Shown here piece by piece: positions 9,989 through 18,089 of a stretch of DNA of 64,000 bases (the first letter of the stretch is position 1; each line of letters opens with the position of its first letter). Under the pieces are notes generated by a model that was not told where the DNA came from, ran no database searches, and saw nothing but the letters and a program-made list of their open reading frames with translations. The translations under genes and the position numbers were made by a program. Where the stretch lies: assembly GCA_003001795.1 (NCBI GenBank), contig PVNI01000008.1, positions 223,828-287,827 on the forward strand, written 5' to 3'. The stretch is from Actinomadura viridilutea (lineage in GTDB: Bacteria > Actinomycetota > Actinomycetes > Streptosporangiales > Streptosporangiaceae).

Positions 9989-11215
9989 ATGCCCGAGGAG
10001 ACCATCGTCATCGTCGGCGCGAGCCTGGCCGGCGCCAAGGCCGCCGAGACGCTGCGGGAGGAGCGCTTCGGGGGACGGGTGGTGCTGATCGGCGCGGAGG
10101 TCGAGCGGCCCTACGAGCGGCCGCCGCTGTCCAAGGGGTTCCTGCTCGGCCAGGAGCCGCGGGAGAAGGCGCACGTCCACGGGCCCGACTGGTACGAGCG
10201 CAACCGCGTGGAGCTGCGACTGGGCACGACCGTCACGGCCCTCGACCCGTCCCGGCACCGGGTGACGCTCGCCAGCGGCGAGGAGATCGGCTACGACCGG
10301 CTGCTGCTGGCCACCGGGGCGTCCCCGCGCCGGCTGGAGGTGCCCGGCTCCCGGCTCCAGGGCCTGTACTACCTGCGGACGATGGCCGACGCGGCGGCCC
10401 TGCGCGAGGCGATCGCGCCGGGCGGGCGCCGCGTGGTGGTGGCGGGCGCCGGCTGGATCGGCCTGGAGACCGCGGCCGCGGCCCGCGCCTACGGCAACGA
10501 GGTGACGGTGATCGAGCCGGAGCCGACGCCGCTGCACGCCGCGCTCGGGCCCGAGGTGGGCGGGCTGTTCGCCGACCTGCACCGCCGGCACGGCGTCATC
10601 CTGCGGCTGGACGAGGGCGTGGCGGGGTTCTGGGGCGCCGGGCAGGTGTCGGCGGTGGTGACCACGGGCGGCGCGGAGATCCCCGCGGACGTGGTGATCG
10701 TGGGCATCGGGGTGCGGCCCAACACCGAGCTGGCCGAGCGGGCGGGCCTGGAGGTGTCGGACGGCGTGCTGGTCGACCAGTCGCTGCGCACGTCCGACCC
10801 CGACGTCTTCGCCGCCGGGGACGTGGCCGCCGCCTACCATCCGCTGCTCGGCCGCCGCCTGCGCGTGGAGCACTGGGCCAACGCGCTGAACGGCGGACCG
10901 GCCGCGGCGCGGGCGATGCTCGGGCAGGAGGTCTCCTACGACCGCATCCCCTACTTCTTCACCGACCAGTACGAACTCGGCATGGAGCTGTCCGGCCTGC
11001 CGACGCCGGGCGAGTACGACGAGGTGGTGTACCGGGGCGACGTGGCGGGCCTGGAGTTCATGGCGTTCTGGCTGTCCGGCGGGCGCGTGGTCGCCGGGAT
11101 GAACGTCAACGTGTGGGAGGTCGCCCGGGACGTCCAGGCGCTGATCCGCTCCGGCGAGCCGGTCGACCGGGGGCTGCTGGCCGATCCCAAGGTGCCGCTG
11201 GCCGAGCTGCTGTAG
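9989..11215 (+). CDS. NAD(P)/FAD-dependent oxidoreductase (ferredoxin reductase type)
   Basis: A 408-residue flavoprotein of the rhodocoxin/putidaredoxin reductase family, which passes electrons from NAD(P)H to a ferredoxin, usually one serving a cytochrome P450 or ring-hydroxylating oxygenase. The FAD-binding Rossmann motif is near the N-terminus (IVGASLAGAKAAE), followed by YERPPLSKGFLLG. The NAD(P) motif VVAGAGWIGLETAAAARAYG is central, and the second FAD motif reads TSDPDVFAAGDVA. The ATG at 9989 follows AGGAGG with correct spacing. No ferredoxin or P450 is adjacent, so its electron-transfer partner is unknown. Confidence 0.9.
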   Translation: MPEETIVIVGASLAGAKAAETLREERFGGRVVLIGAEVERPYERPPLSKGFLLGQEPREKAHVHGPDWYERNRVELRLGTTVTALDPSRHRVTLASGEEIGYDRLLLATGASPRRLEVPGSRLQGLYYLRTMADAAALREAIAPGGRRVVVAGAGWIGLETAAAARAYGNEVTVIEPEPTPLHAALGPEVGGLFADLHRRHGVILRLDEGVAGFWGAGQVSAVVTTGGAEIPADVVIVGIGVRPNTELAERAGLEVSDGVLVDQSLRTSDPDVFAAGDVAAAYHPLLGRRLRVEHWANALNGGPAAARAMLGQEVSYDRIPYFFTDQYELGMELSGLPTPGEYDEVVYRGDVAGLEFMAFWLSGGRVVAGMNVNVWEVARDVQALIRSGEPVDRGLLADPKVPLAELL

Positions 11216-11308
11216 GGGCCGTCCGCGGCGGACGCGGCCGCCCCCGCTGGGTGATCGCTTGCGCGGGGGAGGGGACGCCGGCCCGGGGGTAAGGCGCGTA
11301 CAGTCTGC

Positions 11309-12628
11309 GTGGTGGTGACTGTGACGGCGGCCGGGACGCTCCGCCGGGCACGGCTGGCGGTGACCGTCGCGTTCGTCGCGCACGGTCTGGTCGGCTCCGC
11401 CTGGGTGGCGCGGATCCCTCAGGTCAAGGAGCATCTGGGACTGAGCGAGGGCGCCCTCGGCGTGGCGCTGCTCGGCGCACCGGCGGGAGTGGTCGTGGCG
11501 GTGCGCTTCGCCGGGTCGGTCGTCGCGCGGTGGGGCAGCCGCGCCACGACCATGGCGGCCGGGGCCGCGGGGGCGCTGGCGCTGGTCCCGATGGGCCTGG
11601 CCGGGAACCTGGCCGCGCTGGTCGCCGCGCTGGTGCTGTTCGGCGCCTCGCTGGGCCTGATGGACGTGGCGATGAACGTCCAGGGGGTGGCCGTCGAACG
11701 CGGCCTGGGCCGGCCGATCATGTCCGGGCTGCACGGCGCGTACAGCATCGGCACCCTGCTGGCGGCGCTGGTCGGCTCCGGACTGGCGCATCTGGGCGTC
11801 CCGGTGCCGGTGCACCTGTCGGCGGCGGCGCTCCTGCTGGCGGCGCTGGTGCTGGCGGGCTGCCGAGGGCTGTTGGACCGATCCGCCGACGACCCGTCCG
11901 ATCCGGACGCCGGCCCGTCCGGGCCCGCCGATCCCGCCGAGCCCGCCGCCGAGGCGTCGAAGTCCGCCGGCGCGTCGGAGGCCGGCTGCGCGTCCGGCGC
12001 CCGCGGCGCCGCCCGGGAGACCGCCCGGGAGCCGGCCCGGAAGGCCGCGCGCAGGGCCCAGGCGGAGGCGGTGCGCGGCGGACGGCGCATGCTGGCCCTG
12101 CTCGGGCTCATCGGGCTGTGCTCGTTCGTGGGCGAGGGCGCGATGGCCGACTGGAGCGCCGTCTACCTGCGCGAGACGCTGCACAGCGGGCCCGGCGTGG
12201 CGGGCCTGGGCTACGCGGGGTTCGCCGTCGCGATGACGGTGGGCCGCCTGGCGGGCGACCGGGTGGTGGCGCGGTTCGGGCCGGTGCGCGTGCTGCGCGC
12301 GGGGGCCCTGCTGTCGGCGTTCGGGCTGGGCCTGGGGCTGGCGGCCGGCCACCCGGTCGCCGCGATCATCGGGTTCACGCTGTTCGGCGTGGGCATCGCC
12401 CCCGTGGCGCCGGTCACCTTCAGCGCCGCGGGCAACCTGCCCGGCGTGCCCGCGGCGGACGGCATCTCCCGGGTGACGGGCGTCGGGTACCTCGGTCTGC
12501 TGGGCGGCCCGCCGGTCATCGGGTTCGTGGCGCAGGCGGTCGGGCTGACCGGCGCGCTGTGCGTGCCGGTCGCGCTGGTCGCCGCGATCGCGGTGTCCGC
12601 GCGCGCCACCGCCACGGCCGCGCGCTGA
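11309..12628 (+). CDS. MFS transporter
   Basis: A 439-residue major-facilitator permease with about 12 predicted helices. Helices 1-6 run to about residue 190. A cytoplasmic loop of about 65 residues rich in Pro, Ala and Arg (DPSDPDAGPSGPADPAEP and following) is typical of MFS midpoints, then six more helices. It resembles the YbjJ/fucose-permease-like group, but no substrate is inferred. A -10 hexamer TACAGT at 11299-11304 puts the transcription start on or next to the run of GTG codons at 11309-11317, so the mRNA is probably leaderless and any of the three GTGs may be used. Confidence 0.8.
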   Translation: MVVTVTAAGTLRRARLAVTVAFVAHGLVGSAWVARIPQVKEHLGLSEGALGVALLGAPAGVVVAVRFAGSVVARWGSRATTMAAGAAGALALVPMGLAGNLAALVAALVLFGASLGLMDVAMNVQGVAVERGLGRPIMSGLHGAYSIGTLLAALVGSGLAHLGVPVPVHLSAAALLLAALVLAGCRGLLDRSADDPSDPDAGPSGPADPAEPAAEASKSAGASEAGCASGARGAARETAREPARKAARRAQAEAVRGGRRMLALLGLIGLCSFVGEGAMADWSAVYLRETLHSGPGVAGLGYAGFAVAMTVGRLAGDRVVARFGPVRVLRAGALLSAFGLGLGLAAGHPVAAIIGFTLFGVGIAPVAPVTFSAAGNLPGVPAADGISRVTGVGYLGLLGGPPVIGFVAQAVGLTGALCVPVALVAAIAVSARATATAAR

Positions 12629-12687
12629 TCGGCCTTTCGATCGATCTTTCCTTCCGGGGCGCGTGGGGTGCACGGTTCGTCCTCCGG

Positions 12688-12693
12688 TAAGGT
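12688..12693 (+). promoter_or_regulatory. -10 element (TAAGGT) of the gtrA-like/sigJ transcript, leaderless
   Basis: TAAGGT ends 8 bases before the GTG at 12702. This matches the actinobacterial leaderless pattern in which transcription starts at the first base of the start codon. It decides the GTG 12702 start over the ATG at 12711 and the upstream frame start. Confidence 0.5.
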
Positions 12694-12701
12694 CTGGGCG
12701 A

Positions 12702-13163
12702 GTGAGCACCATGCAGCGGTCCCGGCCGGTCGACGCGGCGTCCGCGGACGTCCCGCACCGGCCCTTCGTGCGGGAGCTGCTCAGCTTCGGGTTCGTCGGG
12801 TGCGTCGGCACGGTGATCATGATCGGCGGGGCCAACGTCCTGCGGCACCTGCTCGGCGGCGGCCCGATCGTCAGCGTGGTGCTGCCCACCGTCGCCTCGA
12901 CGCTGGTGTCGTACCTGGCCAACCGCCACTGGACGTTCCGGCACCGCGACAGCACCGGCTCCGGCCGCGAAGTGGCGATCTTCTTCGGGCTCAACGGCGT
13001 CGGCCTGCTGATCCAGACGGCCTGCACCGGCTTCACCTACTACACGCTCGGCCTGCACAGCGGGGTCGCCTACAACGCCGGGCTGCTGGCGGGGCTGGCG
13101 CTGGCGTCGGCCTTCCGCTACTGGTCGTACCGCAAATGGGTGTTCACGCCCGCGGCGGCGTGA
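12702..13163 (+). CDS. GtrA-like family membrane protein
   Basis: A 153-residue protein with four predicted membrane helices and the GtrA/DPMS signature: FVRELLSFGFVGCVGT, SYLANRHWTFRHRDS and a final FRYWSYRKWVF. Family members are proposed to flip polyprenyl-phosphate-linked sugars or stabilise glycosyltransferase complexes during envelope glycan synthesis. No glycosyltransferase is adjacent. The stop codon overlaps the GTG start of the sigma-factor gene by four bases (GTGA), implying coupled translation, although a functional link between a flippase-like protein and an ECF41 sigma factor is not known. Confidence 0.85.
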   Translation: MSTMQRSRPVDAASADVPHRPFVRELLSFGFVGCVGTVIMIGGANVLRHLLGGGPIVSVVLPTVASTLVSYLANRHWTFRHRDSTGSGREVAIFFGLNGVGLLIQTACTGFTYYTLGLHSGVAYNAGLLAGLALASAFRYWSYRKWVFTPAAA

Positions 13164-14146
13164 CGCGGCGTCCCGCGCGGGCGGCGGGCGACACGGTGGA
13201 CGACGCGGTGGACGACGCGGCGCGGGCCCGGCTCGACGCCGAGTGGCCGAAGCACCGCCCCGCGGTGTTCGGCGCGGCCTACCGCATCACCGGCAGCGTG
13301 GCCGACGCCGAGGACGTCGCCCAGGACGTGTGGCTGCGCGCGGCCTCCGCCGCGTCGCTGGCCGAGGTCCGCGATCTGCGCGCCTGGCTGGTCACCGTGG
13401 CCGCGCGCCGCGCCTACGACCTGCTGACCTCGGCCCGCGCCCGGCGCGAGGACTACGTCGGGCCGTGGCTGCCCGAACCGCTGCTGACCGGTCCGGACGC
13501 CGCCGAGCCGGTGCTCGTCGACGACACCGTCGGGATCGCGATGCTGCTGGTGCTGGAGCGGCTGACGCCGCCCGAGCGGGTCGCGTTCGTGCTGCGCCAG
13601 GCGTTCGAGGCGCCCTACGAGCAGATCGCCGAGGTCCTGGGCAAGAGCCCCGCGGCCTGCCGCCAGCTCGTCTCGCGGGCCGGACGCAAGATCGCCGCCG
13701 CCGGGCCGTCGGCCGCGGCCGGACGGCGGGCGTCCCGGGCCGAGCGCGAGCGGGTGGTCGGCGCCTTCCGCGCCGCCGCCGAGAGCGGCGACGGCGCCGC
13801 GCTGCTGGCCCTGCTGGACCCGGACGCCACCTACACCACCGACGGCGGCGGGAAGACGTTCGCCGCGCGCAAGGTCATCGCCGGGGCGGAGCGGATCGCG
13901 ACCGTGCTGGTGCGGGTGACCGCCAAGCTCCAGATCACGCTGGCGCCCGTCGAGGTCAACGGCGGGCCCGGGCTGCTGGTGTACAGCTTCGGGCGGCTGA
14001 TCGGCGTCGACGCCGTCGAGGTGGCGGACGGCCGCGTCACCGCGATCCGCCGCGTCCTCAACCCCGACAAGCTCGCCGGCCTGCGGCACGCGCCCGAGTC
14101 CCGGCGCGCAGAAGGCCCCCGGCGGGGCCGGGGGCCTTCCCGCTGA
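13160..14146 (+). CDS. ECF41-family RNA polymerase sigma factor (SigJ-like)
   Basis: A 328-residue extracytoplasmic-function sigma factor with a fused SnoaL-like C-terminal domain that regulates its own activity. Sigma region 2 (AYRITGSVADAEDVAQDVWLR) and region 4 (LTPPERVAFVLRQAF, YEQIAEVLGKSPAACRQLVSRA) are clear. The three ECF41 signature motifs are all present: WLPEP in the linker, DGGGK and NPDKL in the C-terminal domain. ECF41 factors usually have no anti-sigma gene and instead control neighbouring COE genes (carboxymuconolactone decarboxylase, oxidoreductase or epimerase). A CMD gene with a matching promoter lies about 2.5 kb downstream. The GTG at 13160 overlaps the upstream stop; the GTG at 13196 is an alternative. 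Confidence 0.9.
   Translation: MTRRPARAAGDTVDDAVDDAARARLDAEWPKHRPAVFGAAYRITGSVADAEDVAQDVWLRAASAASLAEVRDLRAWLVTVAARRAYDLLTSARARREDYVGPWLPEPLLTGPDAAEPVLVDDTVGIAMLLVLERLTPPERVAFVLRQAFEAPYEQIAEVLGKSPAACRQLVSRAGRKIAAAGPSAAAGRRASRAERERVVGAFRAAAESGDGAALLALLDPDATYTTDGGGKTFAARKVIAGAERIATVLVRVTAKLQITLAPVEVNGGPGLLVYSFGRLIGVDAVEVADGRVTAIRRVLNPDKLAGLRHAPESRRAEGPRRGRGPSR
14112..14138. terminator. Hairpin terminator inside the 3' end of the ECF41 gene
   Basis: A perfect 11-bp stem (AAGGCCCCCGG/CCGGGGGCCTT) with a 5-base loop. It lies just before the sigma-gene stop at 14144-14146 and about 54 bases beyond the convergent LVIVD gene. The AA..TT ends make it work in either direction. Confidence 0.65.
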
Positions 14147-14191
14147 CCGCGTGCTCCGGCGGACCGGTCCGGGGACCGGTCCTCGGGCCGG

Positions 14192-15616
14192 TCAGCGGCC
14201 GAAGTAGTCGGGCTGCGACTGGACGTTCAGCACATCCAGCTTGACGCGCTTGCCGGGGTTGGTGCGCATGTCGCGGATGTCGAGGACGTCCATGCCCTTC
14301 TGGATGTCGTTGGAGTAGATGTAGCCGTTGTAGTAGTACGCCGACCACGAGCCGCCCACGATGAGCTCGGAGTCGCTCAGCGGCCCGCGCTCGAACCAGC
14401 CGATCTCCTTGGGCCTGCGGGAGTCGGTGAAGTCCCACACCGAGACGCCGCCCTGGTACCAGGCCTGGACCATGATGTCGCGGCCCTTGACGGGGATCAG
14501 CGAGCCGTTGTGGGCCACGCAGTTCTCGGTGTCGGCGTTCGCCCGCGGGATCTTGAAGTAGCTGCGGAAGACCAGCCGGCGCTTGTCGCCCTTGCCGACG
14601 ATGTCGTAGACGGCGTCGGCGCCCTTCTCCTGGCCGATCGCGGCGTTGCAGGTGGCCGCGCCGCCGCCGCCGAGCTCGTCGGTGAAGACGACCTTGGTGG
14701 CGCTGTTGTTGAACGTCGCCGAGTGCCAGAACGCGAAGTTCTCGTCGTCGCGGACGCTGTGGATGATCCGCGGCTTGACCCGGTCGGAGATGTCGAACAG
14801 CACGCCGTCGCCCATGCACGCCCCGGCCATGAGGTTCTTGGCCGGGTAGGCGGTCAGGTCGTGGCAGCCGGTGGTCGCCGACGTGCCCTCGGGGTAGGGC
14901 CGCCCGTCACCGGGGTTGCCGCCGTCGGGGAACAGCACCGGCTCGGCCACCACCTTGGCCGCCTGCGGGTGCTTCAGCGGCACCTTGATGATCGAGATCA
15001 GGTCGTGCGGCGGCTGGCAGTCGGGGTAGGCGGAGTTGGGCGAGTACGACGAGACGTAGATGTACACCTCGTCGCGCTTGCCCGGGACCAGCGTGTTGGT
15101 GTGCGAACCGCACTTGGTCTCGACGGACTTGACGTAGCGCGGGTTGCGCACGTCGCTGATGTCGAAGATCTTGATGCCCTCCCAGGCCGACTTCTCGCTG
15201 GCCGGCATGGGCTGCGACTGGCAGGAGTCGTCGCTGCGCGAGCTGTCGGTGGACAGGAACAGCAGGTTCCCGGCGATCGACACGTCGTTCTGCGACCCGG
15301 GGCACCGCACCACGGTCACGATCTTCGGCTTGGCCGGCTTGCTGATGTCGTAGACCGTGAAGCCCTCGTAGTTGCCGCCGAAGGCGTACTTGCCCTTGAA
15401 GGCCCAGTCCGAGTTGAGGGCCGAGGTCGAGGCGAACGGCGCGGGCTTGGGGATGTTCGCCACGTGGTGCATGTTGCGCGACTTGGCGATCTCGTCCACG
15501 CCCAGGGTGTCGGCCGCGGCCGTGGGCGCCGCGGCGGCTGATCCGGCCAGCGCGAGCGCCGCGAGGGTTCCCACCAGTGTTCGTCGCTTGGGTCTGCGTC
15601 CAGGGAGCAGCGCCAC
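14192..15616 (-). CDS. Exported LVIVD-repeat beta-propeller protein
   Basis: A 474-residue secreted protein. An Arg/Lys-rich N-terminus and hydrophobic segment (TLVGTLAALALAGSAAAAPTAAA) form a signal peptide with an Ala-X-Ala cleavage site. The mature part has repeats of the LVIVD/choice-of-anchor type, each reading like YDISKPAKPKIV, FDISDVRNPRYV, FDISDRVKPRII and WDFTDSRRPKEIG, consistent with a beta-propeller. Function of the family is unknown; a binding role at the cell surface is the usual inference. The GTG at 15616 has AAGGAG five bases upstream; the GTG at 15622 would overlap that site. It is divergent from the DUF305 lipoprotein gene. Confidence 0.82.
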   Translation of the reverse strand: MALLPGRRPKRRTLVGTLAALALAGSAAAAPTAAADTLGVDEIAKSRNMHHVANIPKPAPFASTSALNSDWAFKGKYAFGGNYEGFTVYDISKPAKPKIVTVVRCPGSQNDVSIAGNLLFLSTDSSRSDDSCQSQPMPASEKSAWEGIKIFDISDVRNPRYVKSVETKCGSHTNTLVPGKRDEVYIYVSSYSPNSAYPDCQPPHDLISIIKVPLKHPQAAKVVAEPVLFPDGGNPGDGRPYPEGTSATTGCHDLTAYPAKNLMAGACMGDGVLFDISDRVKPRIIHSVRDDENFAFWHSATFNNSATKVVFTDELGGGGAATCNAAIGQEKGADAVYDIVGKGDKRRLVFRSYFKIPRANADTENCVAHNGSLIPVKGRDIMVQAWYQGGVSVWDFTDSRRPKEIGWFERGPLSDSELIVGGSWSAYYYNGYIYSNDIQKGMDVLDIRDMRTNPGKRVKLDVLNVQSQPDYFGR

Positions 15617-15803
15617 CCTCACTCCTTAATGTGTCCAAAATCCCCCGACGGTAGGTGATCAACCGGAGTATGAACCGAACTGAGCCTTTTGCATAGATCT
15701 GCATGGATCTGTGAGCTTTCTGAGATCAAACTCTCTTCCGTGCCGACGGCGGTCCGGGCTACCGTCCGGAATGTCCACGCGGCGGGTCGAAGTGGGGAAT
15801 CGA

Positions 15804-16481
15804 ATGCGCAACTGGACGCGGTACCGGATCGCGGTGCTGGCCGTGGCGGCGGCCGCGGCCGCCCTGGGCGGATGCAGCGGCGGCGACGACTCCGGCGACC
15901 GGGCCGCGCCCAAGGCCACCGTGCTGATGCCGGGACGGCCGGGGGAGGACAACAAGACCGCGGTGGTCGGGCCGTCCACGCCGTCCCCGCCCACGGCCGC
16001 GGAGATCCGCTTCGTGGAGATGATGATCCCGCACCACCGGCAGGCGATCGAGATGGCCGCGCTGGCCCCCGAGCGGGCCTCCGACCGGCAGATCAAGGCG
16101 ATGGCCGAGCGCATCGACGCGGCGCAGAACGCGGAGATCTCGGCCATGCAGAGCTGGTTGAAGCGGCACGGCCGGGGGACGGGGACGGGCCACGCCGGGC
16201 ACGGCGCGCACGGCGCCGCCGCCTCGCCGTCGGCGTCCGCCCACGCCGGCATGCCGGGCATGGCGACGCCGCAGCAGATGGAGCAGCTCCGGCAGGCCCG
16301 CGGCAAGGACTTCGACCGGCTGTTCGTCGACCTGATGGTCGCCCACCACCAGGGCGCGCTGACCATGGTCCAGGACGTGCTGGACCGCGGCACCGACGTC
16401 ACCGTCCAGCAGCTCGCGCGGGACATCCAGTCCACCCAGCAGGCCGAGATCAACCGGCTGCGCGCCCTGCGGGACGGCTGA
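15804..16481 (+). CDS. DUF305 family lipoprotein
   Basis: A 225-residue lipoprotein with a short basic n-region (MRNWTRYR), a hydrophobic core and a lipobox ending LGGC. The mature part carries two DUF305 halves, each with an MMxxHHxxAxxMA-type motif: FVEMMIPHHRQAIEMA and LFVDLMVAHHQGALTMV. The paired His residues suggest metal binding, and related proteins are implicated in copper handling, but this is not proven. An in-frame ATG at 15771 lies 5 bases after a TACCGT -10 element at 15760-15765 and would give a leaderless mRNA and a longer n-region. The shorter start is preferred for its cleaner signal peptide. Confidence 0.82.
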   Translation: MRNWTRYRIAVLAVAAAAAALGGCSGGDDSGDRAAPKATVLMPGRPGEDNKTAVVGPSTPSPPTAAEIRFVEMMIPHHRQAIEMAALAPERASDRQIKAMAERIDAAQNAEISAMQSWLKRHGRGTGTGHAGHGAHGAAASPSASAHAGMPGMATPQQMEQLRQARGKDFDRLFVDLMVAHHQGALTMVQDVLDRGTDVTVQQLARDIQSTQQAEINRLRALRDG

Positions 16482-16541
16482 GCCCCCGCGACGGCCGGAC
16501 ACAGCCGACCGGCGCGGCGAACGGGACGCGGCGGCATTCGC

Positions 16542-16568
16542 CGTCACAGGCGGCCGGGCGGCGTCGTC
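16542..16568 (+). promoter_or_regulatory. Candidate ECF41 promoter (CGTCACA-N16-CGTC)
   Basis: CGTCACA at 16542-16548 and CGTC at 16565-16568 are separated by exactly 16 bases. The published ECF41 consensus, as recalled, is TGTCACA-N16-CGTC; only the first base differs. The element lies about 40 bases upstream of the CMD start codon, and an ECF41 sigma gene is nearby. Confidence 0.65.
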
Positions 16569-16608
16569 TCCCTGGCGACCGCTGAGCGAGCGCATGAAGG
16601 GAACGACG

Positions 16609-17076
16609 ATGAAACAGCGTCTCAACCTGGCCGAGGCCGCCCCGGACGTCTACCGGGCCCTCTCGCAGGTCGAGGGCATGCTGCGCGAATCGGGGCTGGA
16701 CCCGCTGCTGCGGCACCTGGTCAAGCTCCGCGCCTCCCAGATCAACGGCTGCCTGTTCTGCGTCGACATGCACGCGCACGAGGCGCTGAACGACGGCGAG
16801 ACCCCCGACCGGATCTTCCAGCTGCCGGCGTGGCGGGAGTCGGAGCTGTTCACCGAGGCGGAACGGGCCGCGCTCGCCTACACCGAGTCCGCCACCCGGC
16901 TCGGCGAGGACGGCGTGCCGGACGAGGTGTGGGACCGGATGGCCGCGCACTTCTCCCAGCGGGAGCAGGCCGCGCTGGTCGCGGTCGTCGCGATGATCAA
17001 CTTGTGGAACCGGATCGCCGTGCCGACCCGCGCGCGTCCCCCGGCCCGGCCCGTCCCCGAGGCGAGGGCGTCGTAA
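16609..17076 (+). CDS. Carboxymuconolactone decarboxylase / AhpD-like protein
   Basis: A 155-residue CMD-family protein. The AhpD-type redox motif is INGCLFCVDMHAHEAL, with CxxC followed by a conserved His, so peroxidase or redox chaperone activity is likelier than true decarboxylation. The helical core (RHLVKLRASQ before it, LAYTESATRL after it) matches the family. The ATG at 16609 has AAGGGA upstream; the ATG at 16594 is less well placed. Its promoter matches the ECF41 consensus, so it is probably the main target of the ECF41 sigma factor at 13160-14146. It is convergent with the LLM oxidoreductase gene. Confidence 0.88.
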   Translation: MKQRLNLAEAAPDVYRALSQVEGMLRESGLDPLLRHLVKLRASQINGCLFCVDMHAHEALNDGETPDRIFQLPAWRESELFTEAERAALAYTESATRLGEDGVPDEVWDRMAAHFSQREQAALVAVVAMINLWNRIAVPTRARPPARPVPEARAS

Positions 17077-17100
17077 GGCGCGGAGCCGTCGCGCAGCACG

Positions 17101-17145
17101 GGCGGGGCCGCCGGGACCGGACCCCCGCGTCCCGGCGGCCCCGCC
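17101..17145. terminator. Bidirectional hairpin terminator
   Basis: A perfect 16-bp stem (GGCGGGGCCGCCGGGA and its complement) with a 13-base loop sits between the convergent CMD and LLM genes, five bases from the LLM stop codon. Confidence 0.75.
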
Positions 17146-17149
17146 GCGC

Positions 17150-18019
17150 TCAGCGCCCGGCGGGCGTGATCTTCGCGACCTGGGCGAGCGCCTCGCCGAG
17201 CACCCCGGCGAGGTCCTCCCCGGTGCGCTGGGAGTAGATCACGTGGTCGACGCCCGCCTCGGCGAGCCGGCCCGCCGTGTCCACGACCTGATCGACCGAG
17301 GGACGGCCGCGCATGAACGTCAGCGAGGTCTTCTCGATCTCGGCGTAGTCGCGGCCCTCCCGCTCGCAGTGCCCGCGCAGCACGTCGAGCTTCCGCGGCA
17401 GCTCGTCGGAGTCGAAGATGTTGCAGGCGTCGGCGTACTTGGCGACGAACCGCAGCGTCTTCTTCTCCCCGGTGCCGCCGACCAGGATCGGCGGGTGCGG
17501 GCGCCGCACCGGCCGCGGAACGTTCAGCGGACGCTCCAGGCGGTAGTGCCCGCCGTCGAAGGGGCTCTCGTCGCCCCGCCACATCTGGTGGGCGATCCGC
17601 AGCGTCTCCTCGAGCCGCTCGAACCGCTCGGCCGTCGGCGGGAACGGCACGCCGAGCCCGCGCGACTCCTCCTCGTTCCAGGCGGCGCCGATCCCCAGCC
17701 AGGCCCGGCCGCCGGACAGCACGTCCAGCGTCGTCACCGTCTTCACCAGGACGCCCGGGTGCCGGTAGACGACGCCGGTGACCAGGGTGCCCAGCGTGAT
17801 CTTCTCGGTGAGCGCCGCCGCGTACGCCAGCGCCGTATAGGCCTCCAGCATCGGCTCCTCCGCCGGGCCGACCACGGGGATCTGGAAGAAGTGGTCCATC
17901 ACCCAGAACGAGTGCAGACCCGCCTGGTCGGCGTCACGGGCGATGCGCCCGTACTCGGCGGCGATCCGCTCCGGTCCGCCCGGGAAGGTGAAGCTGGGGA
18001 CCTGCAGTCCGATGCGCAT
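17150..18019 (-). CDS. LLM-class F420-dependent oxidoreductase
   Basis: A 289-residue luciferase-like monooxygenase-fold oxidoreductase of the F420-dependent subgroup. Seen: GLQVPSFTFPGG at the N-terminus, FWVMDHFFQIP, TEKITLGTLVTGVVYRHPGVLVKTV and GRAWLGIGAAWNEEE, all typical of coenzyme-F420 hydride-transfer enzymes. The substrate is unknown. The ATG is preceded by GAGGACTCCTC. Its promoter carries the same palindrome in a 19-bp spacer found at the aldo/keto reductase and merR genes, so it belongs to a three-gene MerR regulon that probably reduces or detoxifies a common carbonyl or quinone compound (inference). Confidence 0.88.
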   Translation of the reverse strand: MRIGLQVPSFTFPGGPERIAAEYGRIARDADQAGLHSFWVMDHFFQIPVVGPAEEPMLEAYTALAYAAALTEKITLGTLVTGVVYRHPGVLVKTVTTLDVLSGGRAWLGIGAAWNEEESRGLGVPFPPTAERFERLEETLRIAHQMWRGDESPFDGGHYRLERPLNVPRPVRRPHPPILVGGTGEKKTLRFVAKYADACNIFDSDELPRKLDVLRGHCEREGRDYAEIEKTSLTFMRGRPSVDQVVDTAGRLAEAGVDHVIYSQRTGEDLAGVLGEALAQVAKITPAGR

Positions 18020-18058
18020 GAGGAGTCCTCTGTTTCTCGCTGCGGCACTTGCCCTTGC

Positions 18059-18089
18059 ACTCTCCGACCTGGAGCGCGCTCCAGGTCAA
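18059..18089 (-). promoter_or_regulatory. MerR-type promoter/operator of the LLM gene
   Basis: Read on the minus strand: TTGACC (18089-18084), a 19-base spacer, then GAGAGT (18064-18059). The -35 and spacer contain the perfect palindrome ACCTGGAGCGCGCTCCAGGT. An overlong 19-bp spacer holding a dyad is the signature of MerR-activated promoters. The site overlaps the last codon of the upstream aldo/keto reductase gene. Confidence 0.75.

Noticed and set aside
8612..13036. A 1474-codon antisense open frame
   Set aside because: It crosses four well-supported plus-strand genes and has low-complexity, Arg/Gln/His-rich translation; a codon-bias artefact.
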